64,000 nt of DNA from Eubacterium sp. Its GTDB lineage: Bacteria > Bacillota > Clostridia > Peptostreptococcales > Anaerovoracaceae. Positions 38,791 through 48,867 of the stretch are shown piece after piece. The notes beneath the pieces are model-generated. The model worked only from the letters and a program-made list of their open reading frames with translations, had not been told where the DNA came from and searched no databases. Position numbers and translations under genes: made by a program. Each line of letters opens with the position of its first letter. Position 1 is the stretch's first letter. The stretch lies in the NCBI GenBank assembly GCA_021769965.1, contig JAETRU010000010.1, positions 18,020 to 82,019 on the forward strand. The letters are read 5' to 3'.

Positions 38791-39591
38791 ATGAAGATTT
38801 TTATCAGTGCGGATATAGAAGGAATTACCGGCGTAACGTCGTGGGCGTCCACCTGTTACGGCGGCAAAGATTATGACGCCGCGTGCAGACAGATGTCTCT
38901 GGAAGTGGCGGCAGCCTGCAGAGGCGCTATTGCGGCCGGATGTCAGGTCGTTGTTAAAGACGGGCATGAGGACGCCATGAATATCGATCCCGATGTGCTG
39001 CCGCGGGGCGTAGAGCTGATCCGCGGATGGATGAGCGATCCGTTTTCCATGATGGGCGGTCTGGACGATACTTATGACGGCATTCTGTATATCGGTTATC
39101 ATTCCGGCGCGTGGACGGATACCAGTCCGCTGAAGCATACAGGTGAGGATTATCTTTACAACTGGGTCAAGGTCAATGGCGAGTACGCCTCAGAGTTCAC
39201 GCTGAATTCTATTCTGGCTGACCAGTTCGGCGTACCGTCGCTGCTTTTGTCAGGCGACAGGGGCATCTGCACAGATGCCGCGGCTCAGTATCCGGGTCTG
39301 GTGACTGTGGAGACCAAGCACGGCGTCGGCAACGCTACATGGAACCGGCATCCGCAGGAAGTGATCGAGGAGATCGAAGCCGAAACGGCCAGGATCCTGT
39401 CTCAGCCTCTTCCAAAGGCTAAGGCGGCGGCAGAGAAGTACACCATGGAACTGTGCTTCAAGGATTTCCAGAGAGCCAAGTCGGCAGCGTGGTATCCGGG
39501 CGCTGAAAGAATCGATAAGTACACGGTCAGCATCACCGAATCAAATGCGCTGGATCTGGCTGTTGCGAGAATGTTCATGTGCGGCGCATAA
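38791..39591 (+). CDS. M55-family D-aminopeptidase (DppA type)
   Basis: This 266-residue zinc peptidase releases D-Ala or other D-residues from the N-terminus of peptides and forms decameric rings in studied relatives. The motifs are SADIEGITGV, KDGHEDAMNI (metal-binding Asp and His), GYHSGA (a variant of the usual GxHA), and SGDRGICTDAA. In Bacillus the similar gene sits in the dpp operon with peptide transport genes, as it does here on a regulon scale. It starts 14 bases after the P1 peptidase gene and ends before a strong terminator. Confidence 0.93.
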   Translation: MKIFISADIEGITGVTSWASTCYGGKDYDAACRQMSLEVAAACRGAIAAGCQVVVKDGHEDAMNIDPDVLPRGVELIRGWMSDPFSMMGGLDDTYDGILYIGYHSGAWTDTSPLKHTGEDYLYNWVKVNGEYASEFTLNSILADQFGVPSLLLSGDRGICTDAAAQYPGLVTVETKHGVGNATWNRHPQEVIEEIEAETARILSQPLPKAKAAAEKYTMELCFKDFQRAKSAAWYPGAERIDKYTVSITESNALDLAVARMFMCGA

Positions 39592-39610
39592 AAAAGACAA
39601 ACGCATTATA

Positions 39611-39650
39611 AAAAAGATCCCAGGCCATGCGGAGGCGGGGATCTTTTTCG
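39611..39650. terminator. Bidirectional terminator after the D-aminopeptidase gene
   Basis: AAAAAGATCCC (39611-39621) pairs with GGGATCTTTTT (39638-39648), with A-run and T-run flanks on both sides. It separates the D-peptide regulon from the convergent birA gene. Confidence 0.85.
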
Positions 39651-39655
39651 TTCAT

Positions 39656-40630
39656 CTATTCTACGCGGATGGAGATTTCGCCGGTGGTCAGAGTCTCTAT
39701 CTGGCGGTTTTTGCGTCCTTCCAGATATTCTACCACGAGGCCGCCGTTATCGTCGATGTCGATGGCGCGGGCACGGATGCCTATCTCGCTCAGATTCGGA
39801 TGAACTGTGATGTTTTTGCCGAGGATAAAGCAGCGGGTGCGGTATTCCCGCAGGAAGTCCTTTCTGGTCAGATCGGTCGACAGAATGTCCATCAGCTGAT
39901 TATATATCTCCGCGGCCAGTTCTGCCCGGGAAAAACTGTTCTTTGTCCGGGAAAGACAGCCCGCGATGTGGTCCAGCTCCGGCGGGAAGCTGCCCGGAAA
40001 GCAGTTGACGCCGATGCCGATGACCAGCCGGTCGATGCTGCCGTTTTCAAAGCTGGTCTGGGCTTCTGTCAGGATGCCGCAGATTTTTTTGCTCTGGTAG
40101 AATACATCGTTGACCCATTTGATCCTGGTTTTGACTCCGGCTGCTGTCTCTGCGGCGCGGGAAACGGCTACGGCCGCTGCCATGGTGACATACAGAGATT
40201 TGTTCAGATCAAAGTCCGGGCGCAGGGCGACGGTCATATAGAGGCCGGTCCCTGCGGGAGATTCAAAGCTGCGGCCCAGACGTCCGCGGCCTGCTGTCTG
40301 TTTATTGGCGATGATCATGACCGGCTTGTCCGCAATAGGCACTTCTTTTGCCACATTGTTGGTGGAATCTACGGTATCAAAGACCTGCAGATCGCAGGGA
40401 TATCTGAGGAGACCGGTGATCGCGTCCGCCGTCAGCATGTTGCTCTTTGATCTGAGCCGGTAGCCGGTGCTGGGTTTGCTCTCGATATGATAGCCTTCGT
40501 TTTTCAGCTGCTGCATGGCCTTCCAAACTGCGTTTCTGGAAACCTGCAGTTGTTCTCCGATCTTCTGGCCGGAAAGATAGGTGCCTGTATTTTCACTGAG
40601 CAGTCTCAGCAGGTCTGTTCTCGTTGACAT
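39656..40630 (-). CDS. birA: Biotin operon repressor / biotin--[acetyl-CoA-carboxylase] ligase
   Basis: This 324-residue bifunctional protein attaches biotin to carboxylases and represses biotin genes. The N-terminal winged helix (about 1-60; LSGQKIGEQLQVSRNAVWKAMQQLKNEGY) binds DNA. The catalytic domain has TNNVAKEVP, KQTAGRGRLGRSFESPAGTGLY, and IKWVNDVFY as the biotinyl-AMP pocket, then the C-terminal SH3-like domain ending DIDDNGGLVVEY. ATG 40630 lies five bases after GGAGGA. The Ser-Phe in GRSFESPAGTG replaces the common Trp and is tolerated in this family. The gene is divergent from the CNNM/CBS gene. Confidence 0.93.
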   Translation of the reverse strand: MSTRTDLLRLLSENTGTYLSGQKIGEQLQVSRNAVWKAMQQLKNEGYHIESKPSTGYRLRSKSNMLTADAITGLLRYPCDLQVFDTVDSTNNVAKEVPIADKPVMIIANKQTAGRGRLGRSFESPAGTGLYMTVALRPDFDLNKSLYVTMAAAVAVSRAAETAAGVKTRIKWVNDVFYQSKKICGILTEAQTSFENGSIDRLVIGIGVNCFPGSFPPELDHIAGCLSRTKNSFSRAELAAEIYNQLMDILSTDLTRKDFLREYRTRCFILGKNITVHPNLSEIGIRARAIDIDDNGGLVVEYLEGRKNRQIETLTTGEISIRVE

Positions 40631-40795
40631 GTGGATCCTCCGTTGTTTCTTTCGTTTTCTATAGTATATCATGAATTTTGTTAGGAAAAAAGTTGGAGTT
40701 TATGTGAAATCCTTTATTTTTTCACGATTGTATGCTAAAATGTATTGTTACAGACAGTATTACTTTTGTAAAAACAGGAGGAATTTAAAAATTAC

Positions 40796-42064
40796 ATGGA
40801 CAGTCACATAGGGTATTCCATAGGGATTATGGTAGTGTTTTTGATCTTTTCGGCCTATTTCTCGGCTACGGAAACCGCGTTCACCTCGCTGAACCGGATC
40901 AGGATGAAAAACGTGGCAGGAGATGGAGATAAGCGGGCCAAGCGGGTTCTGGAGCTGGAGGGAAAGTACGATAATCTGCTTTCTACGATCCTCATCGGCA
41001 ACAATCTGGTCAATATCGGCCTGACGGCAGTGGCCACAGCTTTGTTTCTGGAATTGAATCCAAAATACGGCGCGACCATTTCCACTGCGGTGGTAACTGT
41101 GGCAGTCCTGATCTTTGGCGAGATATCTCCGAAGAGTCTGGCAAAGGAAAGCCCGGAAGGGTTTGCCATGTTCGCCTCACCGCTGATCCACTTTTTGATG
41201 ACGGTGCTGACTCCCGTCAATTATCTCTTCAGCCTGTGGAAAAAGCTGCTTTCCAGGATATTCAAAACTACCGACAGCCGTGCCATCACGGAGGACGAGC
41301 TTCTGACTATCGTAGAGGAGGCGGAAACGGAGGGAAGTATTGAAGCGGACCAGAGCGAGCTGATACAGAACGCCATCGAGTTCAATGAACTGGAGGCATG
41401 GGACGTACTGACGCCGAGAGTGGATATCAAAGCTATCGAGATCGACTCGACCAAGAAGGATGTGGCCCGTATATTTAAGGAAACGGGTTTTTCAAGACTG
41501 CCGGTGTATGAGGATGATCTGGATAAGATTCTGGGCGTGCTCAATCAGAAGGACTTTCACAACTATATTTCGGGATCCAAGAAGACGATCTCCGATTATG
41601 TGAAGCCGGTGGTCTACGTGGCAGGCTCCATGAAGGCCGCGGATCTTCTGAAAAAGCTGCAGATGAACAAATCCCATATCGCCATCATCGTGGATGAGTA
41701 CGGCGGTACGGCGGGACTTGTGACGATGGAGGACATCATCGAAGAGCTGGTGGGCGATATCTACGACGAGCATGACGAAGTGGAATCTCAGGAGATCACG
41801 CAGCTGCAGGACGGCAGCTACAGGGTCCTGTGCAGCACCAACGTGGAAAAGATGTTCGATTATTTTGATGAAGAGGTGGAACTGGACGCCACTACAGTCA
41901 ACGGATGGGTGGTACTGCAGCTGGATAAGCTGCCGAAGGCCGGAGACGCCTTTGAATATGACGCCGGCGGGAAGATCTTCCATGGCCGGGTGATCAAAGC
42001 AGATGAAAGAAAAGCAATAGAAATCAATCTGAGGGTAACAGAAAAGCCTGATGAAGAAGAATAA
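40796..42064 (+). CDS. CNNM/HlyC-CorC-type membrane protein with CBS domains
   Basis: The protein has 422 residues. It contains an N-terminal CNNM transmembrane domain (about 1-190; [44 protein letters not shown]), two CBS domains (about 205-330; [65 protein letters not shown]) and a C-terminal CorC_HlyC domain ([28 protein letters not shown]). Relatives export magnesium or cobalt; the older hemolysin label is not supported functionally. A strong AGGAGG site precedes ATG 40796. It is followed 23 bases later by secA and is probably co-transcribed with it. Confidence 0.9.
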   Translation: MDSHIGYSIGIMVVFLIFSAYFSATETAFTSLNRIRMKNVAGDGDKRAKRVLELEGKYDNLLSTILIGNNLVNIGLTAVATALFLELNPKYGATISTAVVTVAVLIFGEISPKSLAKESPEGFAMFASPLIHFLMTVLTPVNYLFSLWKKLLSRIFKTTDSRAITEDELLTIVEEAETEGSIEADQSELIQNAIEFNELEAWDVLTPRVDIKAIEIDSTKKDVARIFKETGFSRLPVYEDDLDKILGVLNQKDFHNYISGSKKTISDYVKPVVYVAGSMKAADLLKKLQMNKSHIAIIVDEYGGTAGLVTMEDIIEELVGDIYDEHDEVESQEITQLQDGSYRVLCSTNVEKMFDYFDEEVELDATTVNGWVVLQLDKLPKAGDAFEYDAGGKIFHGRVIKADERKAIEINLRVTEKPDEEE

Positions 42065-42087
42065 CCGGAAAGGGGAAACAGACAACC

Positions 42088-44847
42088 ATGGGACTGATGG
42101 AAAAGATCTTTGGTGATCTCAACGAAAAAGAAGTAAAGAAAATAGAAAAGATCGTAGACAAAGTGGAGGCGCTGGACGGCGCCATGCAGGCTTTGTCAGA
42201 CGAGGAGCTGCAGGCGAAAACGCCCCAGTTCCGCGAAAGGCTGGCGGCAGGGGAGACCCTGGATGACCTTCTGCCGGAGGCGTTTGCCGTCTGCCGTGAG
42301 GGCGCGTGGCGTGCGCTGGGCATGAAGCACTTCCGCGTACAGCTGATCGGCGGCGTGGTTCTCCATCAGGGACGCATCTCTGAGATGAAGACTGGTGAAG
42401 GTAAGACTCTGGTCGCGACTCTGGCAGCATACCTCAATGCCCTGGAGGGCAAAGGCGTTCATGTCATCACGGTCAACGACTATCTGGCAAAGCGTGACGC
42501 CGAATGGATGGGCAAGCTGTATACCTTCCTCGGTCTGACTGTGGGCTGCGTGGTGCACGGGATCAGCAACGATGAGAGAAAGGCGGCTTACAGGGCTGAC
42601 ATCACCTACGGGACCAACAACGAATTCGGTTTTGATTATCTGAGAGATAATATGGTCATCTATGAGGAAGAGCTGATGCAGCGTGAGCTGAATTACGCCA
42701 TCATCGACGAAGTTGACTCTATTTTGATCGATGAGGCCAGAACGCCTCTGATCATCTCCGGACGGGGATCAAAATCCACGGATCTGTATAAGACGGCGGA
42801 CCGTTTTGTGACGACGCTGACTAAGGAAGCGGACTTTACCGTGGAGGAAAAGGATCAGCAGGTCGCTCTGACTGACGAGGGCGTGGCAAAGGCAGAAGCC
42901 TTCTTCCACGTGGACAACTACGGAGATCCGGAGAATATGGAGATCAACCATCACGTGCTGCAGGCGCTGAAGGCCCGCAATCTGATGGAGCGCGATGTTG
43001 ACTATATCGTGAAAGACGGCGAGATCATCATCGTCGATGAGTTTACCGGCCGTCTCATGTTCGGAAGAAGGTTCTCCAACGGTCTGCATCAGGCCATCGA
43101 GGCAAAGGAAAGAGTGCTGGTGCGTTCGGAGTCCAAGACTCTGGCTACCATCACCCTGCAGAACTACTTCCGTATGTATCAGAAGCTGGCCGGTATGACC
43201 GGTACGGCAAAGACTGAGGAAGAGGAATTCCGTGACATCTATAACATGGACGTCGTGGTGATTCCGACCAACAGGCCGATCGCCAGAGTGGACCTGCAGG
43301 ATTCTGTTTACCAGACAGAAAAGGGCAAATTCAAGGCTATCGCCGATAAGGTGGCGGAGCTGCACCAGACCGGACAGCCGGTGCTGGTAGGTACTATATC
43401 GATCGAAAAGTCTGAGCTGATCAGCGATATGCTGAAAAAGCGCGGCGTTAAACATAACGTGCTCAATGCAAAGCAGCACGAAAGAGAAGCGGAGATCGTA
43501 GCAGAAGCCGGCCGTCTGGGTATGGTCACGATCGCTACGAATATGGCAGGCCGTGGTACCGATATCATCCTGGGCGGCAATCCGGAATTCGCGGCAAAGA
43601 AAGAGCTGAAGAAGCTGGGATACAGTGACGAGGCGATCTCCTTTGCGTCCAGCTTCATCAAGTCTGATGATCCGGAGCTGAATGAAGCGAGAGAAAAGTT
43701 TAATGAACTGCATCAGCAGTATAAGGAAGAGAGAAAAGAGGAGCAGGCAAAGGTCGTAGAATTGGGCGGTCTGGCTATCATCGGCACAGAGCGTCATGAG
43801 TCCCGCCGTATCGACAATCAGCTCCGCGGACGTTCCGGACGTCAGGGAGACCCGGGCCAGACGCAGTTCTTCATTTCTCTGGAAGACGAGCTGATGCGCC
43901 TGTTCGGCGGCGAGCGGATGCAGAAGATCGTAGACCGCATGGGACTTGAAGAGGATGAAGCTATCGAAGCCGGCATGCTGAGCAAGTCTATCGAAGGCGC
44001 GCAGAAGAAGGTGGAAGGCAAGAACTTCGGCATCAGAAAATACGTGCTCCAATACGATAACGTCATGAACAAGCAGAGGGAGGTCATCTACGACGAGCGC
44101 CGCAAGGTACTCTTCGGCGAAGATCTGAAGGAATATATCCTGAACATGATGAAGACCATCGTAAACGCCATCATCGATCCGATCGTGGTGGACTCCAAGT
44201 ATCCGGAGGAATGGGATTTTGAAACTCTGACTAAGAATCTGCGGAAGATCACCGCCAGATATAAGGGGAAGACATCATATACTACAGAAGAGCTGAACGC
44301 TATGACCGAGGAATCCCTGCGCGAAGAGATCTGCGGCGAGTTCATCAGCCTGTATGAGGATAAGGAACGGGAAGTCGGCTCCGAGCAGATGCGTGAAGTT
44401 GAGCGCATGATCCTGCTCCGTGTAGTAGATAACCTGTGGATGGATCATATCGACGCCATGGATCAGCTGAAATCCGGTATCGGCCTGCGGGCCCTCGGCC
44501 AGCAGGACCCGGCGGCAGCTTATGCCAAGGAAGGCTTCGACATGTTTGAGCAGATGATCAGCGCCATTCAGGAGGATACCGTCAAGTACTGCTACAACGT
44601 GACGGTAGAGACCAAGACTGAGCGCCGGGCGATCATGGAAGCTCAGAACGCGACTAAGAGCGATTACATCGACGAGGACGCAGTGCGGGCTATGCAGGGC
44701 GGCGGACAGCTGCCAGAGGACGCGCAGGTTCCGGAACGAGAAAAGAAGCAGCAGACCGTGCGCAGAGATTCGCCGAAGATCGGCAGAAACGACCCGTGCC
44801 CGTGCGGCAGCGGCAAGAAATATAAGAACTGCTGTGGGAGATCCTAA
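42088..44847 (+). CDS. secA: Protein translocase ATPase SecA
   Basis: This ATPase motor drives preproteins through SecYEG. The protein has 919 residues, full length. Motifs visible are the Walker [14 protein letters not shown], Walker [16 protein letters not shown], the preprotein cross-linking domain, the second nucleotide-binding fold with [38 protein letters not shown], the helical scaffold and the C-terminal zinc motif [15 protein letters not shown] that binds SecB or the membrane. It lies downstream of the CNNM/CBS gene. In many Clostridia prfB follows secA directly; here it is 8 kb away, with drug-efflux and other genes between. Confidence 0.97.
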   Translation: MGLMEKIFGDLNEKEVKKIEKIVDKVEALDGAMQALSDEELQAKTPQFRERLAAGETLDDLLPEAFAVCREGAWRALGMKHFRVQLIGGVVLHQGRISEMKTGEGKTLVATLAAYLNALEGKGVHVITVNDYLAKRDAEWMGKLYTFLGLTVGCVVHGISNDERKAAYRADITYGTNNEFGFDYLRDNMVIYEEELMQRELNYAIIDEVDSILIDEARTPLIISGRGSKSTDLYKTADRFVTTLTKEADFTVEEKDQQVALTDEGVAKAEAFFHVDNYGDPENMEINHHVLQALKARNLMERDVDYIVKDGEIIIVDEFTGRLMFGRRFSNGLHQAIEAKERVLVRSESKTLATITLQNYFRMYQKLAGMTGTAKTEEEEFRDIYNMDVVVIPTNRPIARVDLQDSVYQTEKGKFKAIADKVAELHQTGQPVLVGTISIEKSELISDMLKKRGVKHNVLNAKQHEREAEIVAEAGRLGMVTIATNMAGRGTDIILGGNPEFAAKKELKKLGYSDEAISFASSFIKSDDPELNEAREKFNELHQQYKEERKEEQAKVVELGGLAIIGTERHESRRIDNQLRGRSGRQGDPGQTQFFISLEDELMRLFGGERMQKIVDRMGLEEDEAIEAGMLSKSIEGAQKKVEGKNFGIRKYVLQYDNVMNKQREVIYDERRKVLFGEDLKEYILNMMKTIVNAIIDPIVVDSKYPEEWDFETLTKNLRKITARYKGKTSYTTEELNAMTEESLREEICGEFISLYEDKEREVGSEQMREVERMILLRVVDNLWMDHIDAMDQLKSGIGLRALGQQDPAAAYAKEGFDMFEQMISAIQEDTVKYCYNVTVETKTERRAIMEAQNATKSDYIDEDAVRAMQGGGQLPEDAQVPEREKKQQTVRRDSPKIGRNDPCPCGSGKKYKNCCGRS

Positions 44848-44879
44848 GCCGATTGTCTGAGCCATCAAATGCGTAAGCA

Positions 44880-45025
44880 TTTTGAGGGCGAAAGAGAATC
44901 GCTGGTAGGTCCCCTGTCAGGGTTCACCAGTGGTGCCGAGCTGCTGCGAAGGCAGCTTGGATTGAACCTACGGCGGCAAGTCCTGACCCGATTATTTTGC
45001 CCGCGTCTTTGGACGCGGGCTTTTT
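44880..45025 (+). ncRNA. Candidate structured RNA with pseudoknot, downstream of secA
   Basis: This 145-base non-coding stretch folds convincingly. AATCG (44897-44901) pairs with CGATT (44989-44993). GTAGGT (44905-44910) pairs with ACCTAC (44966-44971). CCGAGCTGC (44936-44944) pairs with GCAGCTTGG (44952-44960). GTCAGG (44916-44921) pairs with CCTGAC (44982-44987), crossing the second helix as a pseudoknot. An upstream CAAATGC-GTAA-GCATTTTG hairpin (44865-44884) may belong to it. It ends in its own terminator. No open frame follows for 400 bases, so it is not a simple leader. I could not match it to a known class; the raiA RNA, often near hpf/secA/prfB in Clostridia, should be tested. Confidence 0.5.
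44999..45025 (+). terminator. Terminator of the candidate structured RNA
   Basis: GCCCGCGTC (44999-45007) pairs with GACGCGGGC (45012-45020) with a 4-base loop, followed by TTTTT. It is a strong intrinsic terminator. Confidence 0.85.
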
Positions 45026-45073
45026 GACAAAGTTCCAGCGGTTAATCTGCGCCGCTTTTTTCGCTTTTTTGCA

Positions 45074-45315
45074 TTCATACGGCGCCCTCGCTTTGATACG
45101 CGCCATATTTTCAGATGATTTTACCGCTACACGGCGCGCAAAGATGAAGATGTCCTGTTTTTTACTGTTTTTTGTCATCATGCGAAGCGTTCAAGCTGAA
45201 AGTACCTGTACAGCAAGGAGTGAAACGCCATATTGATGTGTTATTTATCAAAAAAGTGGCGCGTATTCGGTAACAGGCGCCGTATGAAATGTCTTTTCTG
45301 CGAAATGTGGCGCGC
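45074..45315. repeat. Inverted-repeat element with GGCGCG composite ends, locus 2
   Basis: Two 38-base imperfect inverted repeats (45074-45111 and 45251-45288) flank 139 bases. In outward-reading form each has AAAA..TGGCGCG-TAT, nine bases, then GGCGCCGTATGAA. The 13-base TTCATACGGCGCC/GGCGCCGTATGAA ends are identical. A further AAATGTGGCGCGC core lies at 45303-45315. Related composites occur at 1612-1920. The whole unit is about 215 bases and non-coding, so a small non-autonomous mobile element is a reasonable guess. The rest of the gap to 45438 holds only the promoter region of the MarR gene. Confidence 0.55.
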
Positions 45316-45438
45316 AGGCTGCCTGCTGTGAATAGTAACGGCGACTGCTATAGCAGAAATATTTTGAAGATATTTAGTTGCGTGCGCTACTATTTTGTGT
45401 TAAAGTAGAAACTATGGAATCATTTTTGGAGGTACAGA

Positions 45439-45915
45439 ATGAACGATCAGTTTACAGCATTAGGACGGTGGGTTACTATTTTCGACAGGCTGATGAAGAT
45501 GTATTATGATCACGGTCTGTCGGAGTTTGAGATCGGATGGGGACAGCAGTTCTATGTGGAGTATCTCTATGAGCATCCCGGCGCGTCGCCGCAGGAGATG
45601 GCAGGATGTATCCGCGTAGATAAGGCGACTCTGACAAAAATCATTAAAAAACTGACAGCTGTTGGATATATCCGGGTGATCGGTGATGAAGAGGATCGGC
45701 GTGTCAAACATCTGTATCTGACAGAGAAGGCGCTGCCGGCGGCAGAAAAGATCAAAAATATCCATGCAGACTTTTATGAGACCATCAGTGCCGGCATTTC
45801 CCGGGAAGAACTGACGGCCGCGGCGAGAACCCTGCAGCAGATGACTGAAAATATAAATCAGAAGGTGTGGCACAGAATGGAGGGACAGTGTGGGGAACAG
45901 AATAATGGAAGATGA
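45439..45915 (+). CDS. MarR-family transcriptional regulator
   Basis: This 158-residue regulator has an N-terminal dimerisation helix, then a winged HTH (about 45-115; SPQEMAGCIRVDKATLTKIIKKLTAVGYI and the wing GDEEDRRVKHLYLTEKA). It overlaps the start of the MFS transporter gene and probably represses it, responding to a small toxic ligand. TTTGGAGG precedes the ATG. The multidrug cluster continues with a MATE pump. Confidence 0.9.
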   Translation: MNDQFTALGRWVTIFDRLMKMYYDHGLSEFEIGWGQQFYVEYLYEHPGASPQEMAGCIRVDKATLTKIIKKLTAVGYIRVIGDEEDRRVKHLYLTEKALPAAEKIKNIHADFYETISAGISREELTAAARTLQQMTENINQKVWHRMEGQCGEQNNGR

Positions 45916-47333
45916 TCAGGTCGTGCAGCTGACGGACAGAAAGCGCGCGTTGATCTTTATCAATCTTGTTGTATCAGGTGTCGCGTCGTCTTCACTGGCA
46001 ACAGCGATGACGACAGCGCTGCCTGATTTAGTAGAATATTTCGGCGTGACAACATCTATCGGACAGTGGGTGACCAGCGGATATTCCCTTGCTATGGGTA
46101 TGGTAATGCCGCTGACGGCTTTTTTGATCACGCGATTTCCTACGAAGAAGCTGTATATGTCAGGGATCTCCTGTTTTATCGCCGGACTGCTGCTCAGTAT
46201 TTTTGGCGGCAGCTTTGCCGTTATGATGATGGGAAGAGTCGTGCAGGCCTGTGGCAACGGCATTTTGACAGCGGCAGCCCAGGTTATCATTCTGACAGTC
46301 TATCCCGCTGAGAAAAAAGGGCACCATGATGGGTACCTACGGACTGGCATCTACTGCCGCTCCGATCATTGCCCCTACAGTGGCAGGAGTACTGATCGAC
46401 GCCTTTGGCTGGAAATCCATCTTTTATGTGGTAATGGTCATCATGATCATATCCCTTGCCATCTCCAGCGTGGTCTTTGAAAATGTGCTGGAGATCCAGA
46501 AAAAGAAGTTCGACGTTCTGTCTTTTGTGGAGAGCATCTTCGCTTTTGGCGGCATCACGTTTGGTATAGGAAATATCAGTGATTTTGGTCTCATCAGCGT
46601 GCAGGCAGGAATGCCGCTGCTGATCGGTATCGTAGTCTGCGCCCTCTTTGTTCTTCGCCAGTGCGGTCTGGAAAAACCGTTTCTGGATGTTAAAACGCTG
46701 CGGAATAAAGACTATGCCGTCAGCGTAGCTGCAAGTATGGTACTTTATTTAGTCATGATGGGATCCTCGGTGATGATGCCGCTGTACGTACAGAGCGTTA
46801 TGGGTTACTCTGCGGTCGTTTCCGGTCTGGTGACATTACCAGGCTCTGCCGCCACTGCGGTGATCAGTCCACTTGCAGGCAGGATGTATGACAAAATAGG
46901 GATCAAAAAGATTTTCGTCGCAGGCTCTGTTGCGCTGCTGATCAGTAATATTGGCATGTATTTTCTCACTATGGAAACCCCACTTGGCGCAGCCGCGGCT
47001 CTTAACGTGGTCCGGAATCTGGCTATCGGCAGTTTGATGATGCCTCTGCTGACGTGGGGCACCAGCAGCGTAGGCGTGAAGAAAATGGCGGATGCTTCTT
47101 CACTGCTGACTTCGCTGCGAACGATTTCAGGCTCTATCGGATCTGCAGTATTTGTCGGAATTATGACCGTGGTCAGTGCAGATTCCGCTGCATCTTATGG
47201 AGACCGGGCGATGATCCACGGCATGAACGTATCCTTTCTCGGTATGACTGCAGGCTCTGTGGCGCTGCTGCTGATCGCTGTCTTTGGGGTAAAGCATGGA
47301 GGCAGACCTTATGAGCGGATGAAGCGGGGATAA
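45890..47333 (+). pseudogene. MFS drug transporter (DHA2/EmrB-like) with a frameshift
   Basis: Two adjacent frames together encode one major-facilitator transporter of about 480 residues. The first frame (from 45890, or ATG 45905) gives LATAMTTALPDLVEYF, RFPTKKLYMSG and helices 1-4, ending at YPAEKKG. The sequence continues in another frame from MMGTYGLASTAAPIIAPTVAGVLID to 47333. The junction is a run of six A and three G (46313-46321); removing one base restores the frame and the expected wording PAEKKGTMMGTYG. It is either a real frameshift, a phase-variable tract, or a read error. GTG 45890 has GGAGGG five bases upstream. It overlaps marR, its likely regulator. Confidence 0.82.
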
Positions 47334-47395
47334 GGTGTTAAAATGATGCTGATATTTTATTCGTTTAATGTAATTTACAGGAAGGAGTGACACAG

Positions 47396-48754
47396 ATGAA
47401 TCAGAACTTTACAGAAGGAAAAATTTTGCTGCCGCTGCTGAAGTTCGCGCTTCCGGTGCTTTTGGCGTCACTGATTCAGACCCTGTATGGGGCGGTGGAT
47501 CTTCTGATCTTAGGAAAGTTCGGCACTGCCAGCGATATTTCGGCGGTTTCTACGGGCGACCGCATGATGCAGACGGTTACGACCATCATCATAGGCCTGT
47601 CTATGGGGATTACCATCCTCGCGGGACAGAAGATCGGAGAGGGAAGACCGGAAGACGCAGGCAAAACCATCGGCAGCGGTATCTGGATGTTTTCTGTCAT
47701 TGGAATTGTCTTTACTGTGTTTGCTGTTTCTCTGACAAATCCGCTGGTGTATCTGATGCAGGTGCCGGCGGAAGCGGTGGGCGAGACGATTACTTATGTG
47801 AGGATCTGCGCCGCGGGTACGGTTTTTATCGTTGCGTATAATGTAATAGGAAGTATCTTTCGGGGTATCGGAGATTCCCGCATGCCGCTGATTACTGTCG
47901 CCATTTCCTGTGGACTCAATGTACTGGGCGATCTGGCGCTGGTCGGAGGACTGCATCTTGGCGTTGCGGGCGCTGCACTCTCGACGGTAATTTCGCAGTT
48001 TACCAGTGTGACTTTGTCTGTTCTGATCATAAAAAGGCGCAGCCTGCCTTTTGCTTTTTCCGGGAAGATGATTCGCTTTGACCGGGAGTATGTGGGAAGG
48101 ATTTTAAATCTGGGGATGCCGGTGGCTTTTCAGAATCTGCTTATCAATATTTCCTTTCTGGTGCTGATCGCGGTGATCAATACGCTGGGGCTGGCGGCGT
48201 CTGCAGGCGTCGGCATTGCGGGAAAAGTAACAGGCTTTGTCATGCTGGTGCCGTCTGCTTTTTCTCAGGCTATGGCGGCTTTCGTGGCGCAGAATGTAGG
48301 GGCGAGACATTACGGCAGGGCGAGAAAGGCTTTGCTCTACGGCATTGCGACTTCTTTGCCGATCAGCACGGTGATGGGATGGTTTGCCTTCTTTCACGGC
48401 GATATTCTGGCTTCGTGGTTTTACAGCGGTGAGAACGGAGATGTTATCTTTGCGGCATGGGATTATCTGAAGGCTTACGCCATCGACTGCCTTCTGACGT
48501 CCTTTTTGTTCAGCATGACAGGGTATTTTAACGGCTTTGGAAAGACGATATTTGTGATGGTTCAGGGAATTCTCGGCGCGTTCTTTGTGAGAATTCCTGT
48601 ATCTGTTGTGATGAGCAGGATCCCGGGAGTGTCTCTGTTTATGGTGGGCCTTGCCACGCCGGCGTCCACAGTGGTGCAGCTTATTTTGTGCGGATTTTAT
48701 TTCTGGCGGCAGAGCCGGAAGGCCGGAGTGGAATATTTGTCGCAGGTCGAATAG
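47396..48754 (+). CDS. MATE-family multidrug efflux transporter
   Basis: This 452-residue membrane protein has twelve helices in two homologous halves. Family blocks are PLLKFALPVLLASLIQTLYGAVDLLILGKF near the start, AVSTGDRMMQTVTTIIIGLSMG, and the second-half FQNLLINISFLVLIAVINTLG with VAQNVGARHYGRARKAL. It exports drugs or metabolites in exchange for Na+ or H+. ATG 47396 follows GAAGGAG by eight bases. It lies 62 bases after the frameshifted MFS gene and may share its transcript. Confidence 0.92.
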   Translation: MNQNFTEGKILLPLLKFALPVLLASLIQTLYGAVDLLILGKFGTASDISAVSTGDRMMQTVTTIIIGLSMGITILAGQKIGEGRPEDAGKTIGSGIWMFSVIGIVFTVFAVSLTNPLVYLMQVPAEAVGETITYVRICAAGTVFIVAYNVIGSIFRGIGDSRMPLITVAISCGLNVLGDLALVGGLHLGVAGAALSTVISQFTSVTLSVLIIKRRSLPFAFSGKMIRFDREYVGRILNLGMPVAFQNLLINISFLVLIAVINTLGLAASAGVGIAGKVTGFVMLVPSAFSQAMAAFVAQNVGARHYGRARKALLYGIATSLPISTVMGWFAFFHGDILASWFYSGENGDVIFAAWDYLKAYAIDCLLTSFLFSMTGYFNGFGKTIFVMVQGILGAFFVRIPVSVVMSRIPGVSLFMVGLATPASTVVQLILCGFYFWRQSRKAGVEYLSQVE

Positions 48755-48867
48755 AAATTTTGTCAAGGCCGCAGAAGAGAGATAGATGATATAATACCTC
48801 TTATAAATAATGAAAAGAGGGAAACAGCTCCGGCGGCCGGAGGCGCTGGCGGAAAGCGTATATAAGG

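Noticed and set aside
42769..44052. A 427-codon minus-strand frame opposite secA
   Set aside because: It mirrors the secA coding region, and the residue pattern (His, Leu and Arg-rich) is typical of an antisense shadow.
44880..45025. SRP RNA, 6S RNA or an FMN/cobalamin riboswitch as identity of the structured RNA
   Set aside because: The universally conserved sequence blocks of these classes are not present, and no downstream gene fits a riboswitch.
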